Positions 27,737-35,343 of a DNA stretch of 64,000 nt are shown here, piece by piece (position 1 is the stretch's first letter; each line of letters opens with the position of its first letter). This DNA comes from Lentilactobacillus rapi DSM 19907 = JCM 15042 (GTDB lineage: Bacteria > Bacillota > Bacilli > Lactobacillales > Lactobacillaceae), in assembly GCF_001436255.1 (NCBI RefSeq), contig NZ_AZEI01000062.1:1-64000 (forward strand). The letters run 5' to 3'. Under the pieces are notes generated by a model. That model did no database searches, was not told the origin of the DNA, and worked only from the letters and a program-made list of their open reading frames with translations. A program made the position numbers and the translations under genes.

Positions 27737-29227
27737 TTGGCTTTTTCACTGCTGCAGAAATTCTTCGTCCGAAGAAATATGATTGTCACAGTGTCGTCAA
27801 TTCTCGATACTCTGCCGATATCAGAATACAAGCTTAACCAACTGCTCACAACAATTAACAATGACCTCTCGCAGGTTCACTATACCAAAAGTCCCCAAAT
27901 TACCTCACCCGATAAAAATGTCTTGAAAGGCGAAAATATTACCACAACGGTCATGAACGAGATGCGTCTCTTGTATCTCAAGCGGTCCGTTCTTTTTGCT
28001 TTGTTCCAATACAATTTCTTACAATCCAAGACCTTGTCCAAAGCGACCTTCATGAAGCAAAATTTTATTAGTAAAACCAAATTCTATGCATCAGGCGTTG
28101 AACTCAAACAAATTTTAAAGGATTCCGACTTTTATCACTCGCCGAACATCATTAAAAATCCTGAATATGTTCTCAGACTGCACATTTTTGAGTTTTTCTA
28201 CACGGCGTTTAATGGCATCGACAGTCCGTTTGAAGACATGAATGTCAAAATCAATAACCTCATTATTCGGATTCAGGCTCAATTCTCATTTATTCTCAAG
28301 CCGATTCAAAAAAGCAAATTGGAGATCTTCCTCAAAATCTGGATTCTCCGAATGCAAAATGGCAATGACATCACTGACAAACTAATTTCACAAGACAACG
28401 TCCAACCTGATGTGATGGAAAAGCTCACCAGCATTCAAGCGTTCATTCATGAGCAATTTAACGTTGACATCAAAAAAGAAGAACTGAACTATCTGTATAC
28501 TTTTCTGTTGACCCAGGAATACGTCAACGGCATCCAGCGGGTGTTAACCAAGGATGATTATCCCTTGGCCTACAAGCTCACCAACGATCTGGTTGATCAA
28601 GTCCGAACAGTGGGGATGCTCAACGACCCAACCAAGTTTGATCCAACCGATTTATATACCGCGCTCACCTGCATCCATTTGCGGTTCATCACGTTATACA
28701 TTGAGCCAACCACATTCATTTCCTTGGAGCAAGTCAGCTTTTTCCAGCAAACCTATCCAATTTTCCATACAATTATCAATCATTACATCGAATATATCAA
28801 AACCAAGAAAATTATGAGCCTCAACAAGCGCGAATCTGCCAACCTTTATTTTGACTATATGTTTGCGTTCATTACGACTATTCCAAAAGATTTACTGCTG
28901 GACAAGGTTCATATCTGTGTCGATTTTTCTCAAGGCAGCATTTATAACAACTACATTATCAGCACGCTGGAAGGCTTCGCAAATGCCAACATTGTCATTG
29001 AATCCAACCTTTCCAGAACGACCGATATCTATTTATCAGACTTCTATTCCACGAGCGTTACCAAATCCCAAACCATTTGGCGTGACCCACCTTCACCTGA
29101 TGATTGGGCCGACCTCGGGGACAACATTGTCCGTCTTAAACAGGATAAAGTGAAGAGCCTGGCAGATCAAAGTTCACCATTATCCAGGGAGGATCCTGAC
29201 GATGGAACACCAAATACACACTTATAA
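27737..29227 (+). CDS. Mga/AtxA-like transcriptional regulator
   Basis: The 496-aa protein resembles the Mga family: N-terminal winged-helix segment (LLQKFFVRRNMIVTVSSILD, ISEYKLNQLLTTINNDL), a helical PRD-like middle (FEFFYTAFNGIDSPFEDM, FIHEQFNVDIKKEELNYLYT) and a C-terminal EIIB-like part (KVHICVDFSQGSIYNNYIIS). Such regulators control surface-protein genes, often responding to sugar phosphotransferase status. The only usable start is the TTG at 27737, yet in-frame sequence that reads like protein (TDYTLFFEKNDQ) extends back to a TGA at 27677 with no start codon. The gene overlaps the next one by 26 nt, so the regulator and the secreted protein are made from one transcript. Confidence 0.75.
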   Translation: MAFSLLQKFFVRRNMIVTVSSILDTLPISEYKLNQLLTTINNDLSQVHYTKSPQITSPDKNVLKGENITTTVMNEMRLLYLKRSVLFALFQYNFLQSKTLSKATFMKQNFISKTKFYASGVELKQILKDSDFYHSPNIIKNPEYVLRLHIFEFFYTAFNGIDSPFEDMNVKINNLIIRIQAQFSFILKPIQKSKLEIFLKIWILRMQNGNDITDKLISQDNVQPDVMEKLTSIQAFIHEQFNVDIKKEELNYLYTFLLTQEYVNGIQRVLTKDDYPLAYKLTNDLVDQVRTVGMLNDPTKFDPTDLYTALTCIHLRFITLYIEPTTFISLEQVSFFQQTYPIFHTIINHYIEYIKTKKIMSLNKRESANLYFDYMFAFITTIPKDLLLDKVHICVDFSQGSIYNNYIISTLEGFANANIVIESNLSRTTDIYLSDFYSTSVTKSQTIWRDPPSPDDWADLGDNIVRLKQDKVKSLADQSSPLSREDPDDGTPNTHL

Positions 29228-30974
29228 AAAAGTCGTTTGGCTGGGGATGATTCCCCTGTTTTGGAGCGTCATCACCGCAACATCAATCAACGTTTCAGCC
29301 GATGACTTCTCAACCACACCTCAAACGACAGGAGATGCCGCTGCTTCGACAACTTCTCAAAGCCCTGATACTACTCAAAGTACAGCTGCTGTCAGTTCCA
29401 CCAACACTGATGCGGCAACGGACTCAACCGCAACCCCAACGGCAACTGTCGACTCGGATTCCACCAACGTCGAAACGGCGGCAACCAGTGCAACGCCGAC
29501 AACTCAGTCGATGGCTGCCAGCACAAGCAGTCCAGCTCAACCGGCCTCTCAGCAAGCGAATTCATCAGCCCAAGGGAACGCTACCTCGGCTTCGACAGCA
29601 ACTACAGCTAGTTCGGCCGCTTCAGATCAATCAAGCAGCTCAACCAGTGCAGCAACGTCTGCAGCGAACCAATCCACTGTCTCAGCCAACGGCATCACCA
29701 ATCCCGACAGCAACGTTTCAATCCCAATCACTGAGGATAAGGTCACTGAGTTGAACACCCTGCTCAATCAATATCTGACTAAATTCAACGCAGCCAACCA
29801 AGCTGATTATCAGCTGGTTAAGAGTTATCGGTTCACCAACAGCATTGAAAATGAGCTGATTGATCCGACAACTGATGTGACTGATGGTACTATTTTGTTC
29901 GATAACCTCAGAAAACTCCTGACAGATTTTACCAATGACAACCGGATTTATCTGCTTAAAAATTATCAGGGCGTCGATATTTCTTTTAATTTAACGACGA
30001 AAAATCATACCTTCACCAACTACGGCAAGATCCTGACGATTCCCGTTTACATCGTGAACACTGACGAAGACGGCAACCAAATCGGTGACCCGATCCCAGT
30101 GAGTGCGGCCGATAACGCTGGCCTGGAATATGGTGGCAGTTGGGCCACCAACTCGACGGACCTCGCTGGCTATCAGTTGGTAAGTTCCCCAACAAGTTCG
30201 ACCGGCAAATGGGACGGCTCGTTTGACTATGGCTTGCTCAATGACAAGGGCCAGCTCATCTTGAAGTATGTCTACAAGAAAACACCCGTGACGCCGGTTA
30301 CCCCGGTAACGCCCGTCAATCCTGATCCAGAACCCAGCCAGCCCGTGACGCCTGATCCACAACCAACGACGCCCACAACGGATGACCAAGAACCAGCAAC
30401 CATCGAACCGGACACTGTCACACCAACGGTCACCAGTGAGCCTCAAACTAACCAACCTCGGCTAATCGAGGTTCCAAAAATGACTTTCAGACAGACCCAA
30501 CCGGTTAAACCAAGCCCTGTGCTCACTACACCAGTGATTGCTCCAGAAGCCGGGATTGCGGTTGCCCCCGTCAAAACGATCACCCGAGCAGATCCATTTA
30601 CCTTGATTGCCAAATACACCCTGCCGACAAAAGTTGCCGCACCAACGCAAGCAACGACGACCCAAGCGACTCGGCGATCACTGAAAACCAAGCCGCAAAA
30701 GGCCCAGGTCAAGCGAATCACGCCGGTTCTGGACGTTAACGTCCCTAATCCAATGACGGAATTAGCCAGCAACCTTAAACTGTCAGAAATCCAACAACCC
30801 AATCCTGACAAAATAACCAATCCAGTTCTTCAACCGAATCAAATTGTCAAACAGCTGCCAGGTGGCAACCCCGCTCATACCCAATTGGGTCAATTCTTCG
30901 CCATGCTGAGTGGCACGATTAATTTTGGCACCGCTGATAAGGAAAGAACCAATTGGCGGGAACCTTTCTCATAA
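29202..30974 (+). CDS. Secreted Ser/Thr/Ala-rich protein with MucBP-like module
   Basis: The 590-aa protein has a signal peptide (KKVVWLGMIPLFWSVITATS, cleavage near NVSADD), a long Ser/Thr/Ala/Gln low-complexity region (about 35-170), a folded segment at 175-280, a MucBP-like module at about 285-365 (IPVYIVNTDEDGNQIGDPIP ... LKYVYKK) and a Pro/Thr linker. The C-terminal 170 residues are basic and polar. The end contains LPGGN followed by a weak hydrophobic stretch and charged residues, which looks like a degenerate LPXTG signal. GGGAGG precedes the ATG inside the upstream regulator gene. The glycosyltransferase gene follows by 22 nt, so O-glycosylation of the Ser/Thr region is a reasonable inference. 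Confidence 0.8.
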   Translation: MEHQIHTYKKVVWLGMIPLFWSVITATSINVSADDFSTTPQTTGDAAASTTSQSPDTTQSTAAVSSTNTDAATDSTATPTATVDSDSTNVETAATSATPTTQSMAASTSSPAQPASQQANSSAQGNATSASTATTASSAASDQSSSSTSAATSAANQSTVSANGITNPDSNVSIPITEDKVTELNTLLNQYLTKFNAANQADYQLVKSYRFTNSIENELIDPTTDVTDGTILFDNLRKLLTDFTNDNRIYLLKNYQGVDISFNLTTKNHTFTNYGKILTIPVYIVNTDEDGNQIGDPIPVSAADNAGLEYGGSWATNSTDLAGYQLVSSPTSSTGKWDGSFDYGLLNDKGQLILKYVYKKTPVTPVTPVTPVNPDPEPSQPVTPDPQPTTPTTDDQEPATIEPDTVTPTVTSEPQTNQPRLIEVPKMTFRQTQPVKPSPVLTTPVIAPEAGIAVAPVKTITRADPFTLIAKYTLPTKVAAPTQATTTQATRRSLKTKPQKAQVKRITPVLDVNVPNPMTELASNLKLSEIQQPNPDKITNPVLQPNQIVKQLPGGNPAHTQLGQFFAMLSGTINFGTADKERTNWREPFS

Positions 30975-30996
30975 AATTAACATTGGATGGTGACTC

Positions 30997-32481
30997 ATGA
31001 CCCATTATTTTATTACTTCTCAAATTGACGATTACACCTCCGCGATTGAAATCGCTGAAATCCAGCGTCTGCACTTATTTGACGATCTGGGTCAGCAAGC
31101 CTATATCGTCACCAAAAATCATGTCAGAAACGCTGCTGAGACTTGGCGCAAATTGGGAATTGCGGGTCGGGTCATCAACCTGTTTCAGTATTTTCAAGGG
31201 CGTCAACCAAGCGGAGAACCCATCGCTGACACGACTACTTTGATCAAGCAGCTCACCAATCTGCCGATCCACGACAATGTGGCGTGGGTTGATGGCAAAG
31301 TGCGGGTCCAAATCACGATGGCTGGCTCTGAAATCTATTACGTCGATTACATCGATCAGTGGGGCTTTACTGACCGCCGCGATTTTTACGAAGGCAACCG
31401 GTTGTCCTACTCAGAATATTTCGACGACAACGGTCGGCTCAATAGCCGGGCCTATTACGATCAGTCTGGCCAAGTGGTGATTGTCCTGCGCTATCACGGC
31501 GGAGCGAACAACCAACCCGTCCTGAGCTTGATCATGCTGACCCACGACGGCCGCCACTTGCAATTCGACGACCTCGATCAGTTGATGGCCTACTTCTTGG
31601 ATTGCCTGGCCGCCGCCGATGATGACCCCCGTTTCTATTGCGACCGTGAGGACATTGCGGTCAAGCCATTCAAGTTAATGCAGCAGCCTGCCAAACGTTA
31701 TGTGATCCTTCATTCCACCTTCACTGAAAACGCCCAACGGAACGGGAAATTTTACCCGTACGTCAAAATCATCTCAACAATGACTGACAAACTGACTGGC
31801 ATTATTTCATCAACGATTAACGAAGCCGCTGACGTCCATGCCCGAATTCCGGGCACCAAGGCCTACACGGTCCCCGTCAGCTACCTGCCAAATGAGCGAT
31901 TCAATGCCCATTTTGACTTTAGCAAACGCAAACCCTACCAACTTATTGCGGTGGCTCGGGTCACCAAATTAAAACAATTGGATCACATTATTGATATTAC
32001 CCAGTCGCTGCACGAAATCTTTCCCTACATTGACCTCAAAATTTATGGCTACGAGGATTCCACCAGCGATCCGACAACCGTCAACCAGCTTCATCGTTCG
32101 GTTATCGACAATCACGCTGACTCCTTTATCCATTTCTGCGGTTACGTCCAGGATCTCACCACCGTGTATGAAACCGCCGACTTATTGGTGCTAACCAGCC
32201 AGTACGAGGGCTTTTCGATGGCCGTTTTAGAAGCGCTCGGTCACGGCTGCCCGGTTGTCAGTTACGATATCAACTATGGTCCGTCGGAAATGGTCAAAAA
32301 TGGCGTCAACGGTCAGCTGATCAAGCCCGATGACACCAAGGCACTGTTTGAAACCATCAAGCACCTCTTGATGAACCGCGACCTGCTGAAAATAGATAGC
32401 GAGCAAGCAATGGTTCCACTGCACAAATTTTCGGAAGACGCCGTCAAGCAGGATTGGTTGCAAGTGATCAACGAAAAGTGA
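30997..32481 (+). CDS. GT4 glycosyltransferase (GtfA/TarM/TagE-like)
   Basis: The 494-aa cytoplasmic enzyme has a C-terminal GT-B donor domain with the GT4 E-x7-E motif in YEGFSMAVLEALGHGCPVVS and IAVARVTKLKQLDHIIDI before it. The middle (SYSEYFDDNGRLNSRAYYDQ) resembles the extra beta domain of GtfA, which modifies serine-rich adhesins, and of TarM/TagE, which glycosylate teichoic acids. Position directly after a Ser/Thr-rich secreted protein favours protein O-glycosylation, but teichoic acid is an alternative. Usually GtfA works with GtfB and an accessory Sec system; neither is seen here. It is the last gene of this three-gene unit. Confidence 0.78.
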   Translation: MTHYFITSQIDDYTSAIEIAEIQRLHLFDDLGQQAYIVTKNHVRNAAETWRKLGIAGRVINLFQYFQGRQPSGEPIADTTTLIKQLTNLPIHDNVAWVDGKVRVQITMAGSEIYYVDYIDQWGFTDRRDFYEGNRLSYSEYFDDNGRLNSRAYYDQSGQVVIVLRYHGGANNQPVLSLIMLTHDGRHLQFDDLDQLMAYFLDCLAAADDDPRFYCDREDIAVKPFKLMQQPAKRYVILHSTFTENAQRNGKFYPYVKIISTMTDKLTGIISSTINEAADVHARIPGTKAYTVPVSYLPNERFNAHFDFSKRKPYQLIAVARVTKLKQLDHIIDITQSLHEIFPYIDLKIYGYEDSTSDPTTVNQLHRSVIDNHADSFIHFCGYVQDLTTVYETADLLVLTSQYEGFSMAVLEALGHGCPVVSYDINYGPSEMVKNGVNGQLIKPDDTKALFETIKHLLMNRDLLKIDSEQAMVPLHKFSEDAVKQDWLQVINEK

Positions 32482-32502
32482 CGGATGCCACGCCTAAAGC
32501 AC

Positions 32503-32533
32503 AAAAAAGAAGCCCCGCGTGAACAGGACTTCC
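32503..32533 (-). terminator. Terminator of the minus-strand type I toxin-like locus
   Basis: On the minus strand GGAAGTCC, loop TGTTCACGC and GGGGCTTC are followed by TTTTTTGTG. It closely resembles the terminator at 53369-53399 in the other type I locus, including the loop core GTTCACGCGG. Confidence 0.65.
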
Positions 32534-32595
32534 TATATAAAAGAACTATAATTTAACGATATTTGATAACCGCTTGCTGATCACAGCTATGGTGG

Positions 32596-32679
32596 TTATT
32601 TTTTGCTGGCTTTGATACAACTCAACACTAATCCGATTAACATGATATCCCTGCGGAACGCAAAAACACCGCCAGACAT
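32596..32679 (-). CDS. Holin-like type I toxin relic or short variant, 27 aa
   Basis: The frame ends in MLIGLVLSCIKASKK, which aligns with NLIGLVVELIKNQQKK at the end of the toxin-like peptide at 53192. The N-terminal half (SGGVFAFRRD) has lost the usual hydrophobic pattern, suggesting decay. After the stop codon both loci continue with CCACC-TAGCT-...-AAGC-...-GGTTAT-like sequence and then share a very similar terminator. Family peptides insert into the membrane and are silenced by an antisense RNA. No promoter was assigned. This may no longer be functional. Confidence 0.45.
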   Translation of the reverse strand: MSGGVFAFRRDIMLIGLVLSCIKASKK

Positions 32680-32742
32680 TAACATCTATTTAATTACTGG
32701 TGTACGTCATATGTAGTACAATACAGCGTAGAGGTGATTATT

Positions 32743-32989
32743 ATGGCAAGAATTGAAGTTAGAATTGATGATGATGTCAAACAAAAAGCAGTTGCAGAAT
32801 TAGCCAAACATCAGATTACGCTGTCAGCCTTTGTGAAAGCACAAGTGGCTACCGTTTCCTCGTTACTATTCAATGCCAAATGTCGAACAAAATAAGGCAA
32901 TTCAAGAGATTGCTGATGATATTAAAGGCAAAAAAACATTGCCAGGCGCTACCAACTCGGATGAATTGGAGCGGCGATTAAACGAATGA
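32743..32989 (+). pseudogene. DinJ/RelB-type antitoxin broken by a frameshift
   Basis: GAGGTG precedes the ATG. The first frame reads MARIEVRIDDDVKQKAVAEL ... then AFVKAQVATVSS and stops at 32895 after 50 aa. From about 32858 another frame continues correctly as PRYYSMPNVEQNKAIQEIAD and ends ERRLNE at 32989. The whole aligns with the intact antitoxin at 50595 (RINVRIDPDIKEKA, SEFVRATLTSVANEGLPEH, NQETMAGIKEA), so a short deletion has joined the frames wrongly. No toxin gene follows; the next gene is on the other strand. TACAAT at 32717-32722 is a likely -10 box. Confidence 0.8.
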
Positions 32990-33009
32990 AGTCAAATTAT
33001 CCACCCACA

Positions 33010-33609
33010 TCATTTTACCAATCCATCCCTCACAATCACCCCATCATGAACTTCCAATACCACGCGATTGCCGTCCTTCAAAACGAGTCGATACCCGTTC
33101 TGCTTAAGCGCTTTGTCAATTGCTTTGGAAGCATCGGTGAAGCTTGCCCTGATCGTTTTCAGGGCCTTTTTGTTTTGCTTGGGGTGTCGGCGCACGATCT
33201 TCAGTGCTTGCTGATAATCATGCTTTTTCACCTGGACCACGTAGGTTTTCTTGGCAGCATCAAACGTGACTGTCCCAATATCGTCCCGATACGTGTTCCT
33301 TAATTCTTTTAAAATCCCCTTTTCGCGCAATGCCTGCTTTTGCTGGGTGTTTTTTTGTTTGGCCCGGGCATTAAAATAGGTCGACCCCTTCAGCTTACCT
33401 GAAGTTTGGGTAACCTTACTCTGAGCAACCGGCTTGTTGTTCTGGGCATGAACATCGTAGGCCACGCTCACAATCAAGCAGCCCACGGCAACAATCGTCC
33501 AGAACGCCATCAAGCCAGTCGGCCCATCATGCGTCCCGGCCCAAATCCAAGCACCGATGCCAATCAGGGTTAAAATTGCAAACACAATTGCGATAATGGT
33601 GACAATCAT
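33010..33609 (-). CDS. Membrane-anchored hypothetical protein, 199 aa
   Basis: The family is not recognised. Two hydrophobic segments at the N-terminus (about 2-22 and 32-52) are followed by a basic, Lys/Gln-rich region (NARAKQKNTQQKQALREKG). The C-terminal part (IGTVTFDAAKKTYVVQVKKH, YRLVLKDGNRVVLEVHDG) is probably a small alpha/beta domain. The gene is minus-strand, 56 nt after the Mga-like regulator gene, and may be co-transcribed with it. A role in the envelope is suggested only by the membrane segments and neighbourhood. Confidence 0.6.
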   Translation of the reverse strand: MIVTIIAIVFAILTLIGIGAWIWAGTHDGPTGLMAFWTIVAVGCLIVSVAYDVHAQNNKPVAQSKVTQTSGKLKGSTYFNARAKQKNTQQKQALREKGILKELRNTYRDDIGTVTFDAAKKTYVVQVKKHDYQQALKIVRRHPKQNKKALKTIRASFTDASKAIDKALKQNGYRLVLKDGNRVVLEVHDGVIVRDGLVK

Positions 33610-33665
33610 CGACCGTCACCCCCACCATCACGAATTCCCTCAAAATTGAACATCCAAACTCCCCC

Positions 33666-35057
33666 TCACTTTGCTACTGGTACCTTCGTTGAACTTGTGG
33701 TCCACACGACGCTTTGCAGCCAGCGGCCAATCTTTTCAAGCAGTAACCTGACGTTGTTCTCGATGCTTAACCACGGCAGCCAGTAATACTGGTTCTTGGC
33801 GGGGTTGGCCGGACTCACCACGATCTGAAATAACGGTGTGGTGACTTCCGTTGAAATCGGCAGCGGCCGCAGTTGCCAGTCAATGCTCATGAAACGAGTC
33901 ATCAAGCGTTGCTGCAGCACGCCGATCACGTAATCGTCCAACTTATTCGGGTAACTGACTTGAACGTGCTTTTGGGAGATAAAGGGTGCCAAATACCGGC
34001 TCAACACCTGCGTCATCTCGTCAGCGAACTGGGTCAACTCCGGAATGTCCTTGGTCAAAACGGCAACGATGTGCTTTAACTCCGGAATGGCTTCGACCTC
34101 ATCGGGCTCATTAAGCTTAATCGCCGGTTGTTTTAGCAGAATCGCAAATTGAATCGATTCCATTAAATATTCATCAAGTTCTTCAAAATAAAGTGGTGAT
34201 CGATAGACTTGCAGCCGCGTGATGACCGTTTTAACTACCAATTGGATCAAGTACGGCAGTACCGCTCGTTCCTTGGGTCGCACCAGCTTGGTGGTGTGGG
34301 TATCCACAAAATAGGGACTGTAAGTGACCATGTATTGCAGCCAATAGACCTCAGCCAAATTAAACTTAATGTTCTGAGACTTAGCCGGCAAGCTGGTAAA
34401 TCGCATCAGTTCATTGCGTTTCGACTTGGGTGACGGTTGGGATTCCTGCGTCAAATACTTGTACTTGCTCAGTCGAATGGCGGTCACTTGTAAAAAGCGG
34501 GTGACCGCATGAGATTGTTTCACTTTGGCCGGTACTGATTTGGCCAGGGCCTGCAAGTAATCATCTTCATCCGCCGTTAATTTCAGATCCTCATTGCCCA
34601 ACTCGCAAAGCTGCCAGCCGAAGATTCGGATGAGCCGTTCATCGCCCTGAAGCTCGTTGGTGCGCATGTTATAAGTCAAGTTATGGTCGGCTAACCACTT
34701 CACAAAGGGGGTCAGCCGAGTCAGGATCGTGGTGTTCCCAACCGGCAATAGTGGCTTGGGCTGCTCGCGGATCGCTGCTAACAGGCACCGATATGCCACT
34801 GAATTGCGAACCAACGTCTGGGTCAAGACCCGATCGATCCAATCGCATTGATCGACCAGCGCCTTCTTGGAAATTTTCTTGCCAGTAATGGCTTGATAGT
34901 TGGTAACCAGCCGACGATAGACTTGTTGAGTTGAGACGTAGGGCCACTTTAACAACTTGGACAACTCGGTAAATTCAACCCGCCGTTGCGAACGAATCGC
35001 TTCGATTAATTGAAGTTGCCGACGCTCAGGGTTGGTTAGCAGCATATCTATAAACAT
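33666..35057 (-). CDS. Second Mga-like regulator
   Basis: The 463-aa protein has an N-terminal HTH region (ERRQLQLIEAIRSQRRVEFT, ELSKLLKWPYVSTQQVYRRL) and a long helical remainder, the layout of Mga/AtxA-type regulators and of the protein at 27737. Sequence similarity to that protein is weak, so the family call is tentative. It lies downstream of two giant adhesin genes on the same strand, separated by the palindromic repeats at 35079-35296; control of the adhesin genes is a contextual inference. The ribosome site before the ATG at 35057 is poor; an internal ATG at 35045 is an alternative. Confidence 0.6.
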   Translation of the reverse strand: MFIDMLLTNPERRQLQLIEAIRSQRRVEFTELSKLLKWPYVSTQQVYRRLVTNYQAITGKKISKKALVDQCDWIDRVLTQTLVRNSVAYRCLLAAIREQPKPLLPVGNTTILTRLTPFVKWLADHNLTYNMRTNELQGDERLIRIFGWQLCELGNEDLKLTADEDDYLQALAKSVPAKVKQSHAVTRFLQVTAIRLSKYKYLTQESQPSPKSKRNELMRFTSLPAKSQNIKFNLAEVYWLQYMVTYSPYFVDTHTTKLVRPKERAVLPYLIQLVVKTVITRLQVYRSPLYFEELDEYLMESIQFAILLKQPAIKLNEPDEVEAIPELKHIVAVLTKDIPELTQFADEMTQVLSRYLAPFISQKHVQVSYPNKLDDYVIGVLQQRLMTRFMSIDWQLRPLPISTEVTTPLFQIVVSPANPAKNQYYWLPWLSIENNVRLLLEKIGRWLQSVVWTTSSTKVPVAK

Positions 35058-35078
35058 AGGGTCAACTTCTTTCTAAGA

Positions 35079-35296
35079 GTGGTTCAGTAGGCGTTTTGAC
35101 CCCAGAATGTAAGGCAAACATCAAGTATTCCCGGTTTTGGGGATATTTGATGTTTGCCTTACATGGCAGGGGTCAGCCGTCTGAACCACATTTTATCAAT
35201 GTAACAGTGGTGCTTGACTTTGGAATGATAGCTGTTTGCCTTACACGGCAGGAATCAGCCGTCTGAAGCATATTTTATCAATGTAACAGTGGTGCT
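35079..35296. repeat. Family B nested palindrome with a duplicated half
   Basis: 35079-35189 forms three nested stems: GTGGTTCAG with CTGAACCAC, TGACCCC with GGGGTCA, and ATGTAAGGCAAACATCAA (35107-35124) with its complement ending at 35164. The right half plus flank (35151-35214) is repeated at 35233-35296 with few changes, ending ATCAATGTAACAGTGGTGCT in both. It lies between the regulator start and the adhesin stop codon and could act as the adhesin gene terminator region. Confidence 0.75.
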
Positions 35297-35343
35297 CATT
35301 TACCAAAGACCCACCACTCCACAAAATCATTCAAACAAAATCA

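Noticed and set aside
29302-29754. Plus-strand Gln/Arg/Leu-rich frame inside the Ser/Thr-rich protein gene
   Set aside because: It is a frame-shifted reading of the low-complexity region; the real frame has a signal peptide and ribosome site.
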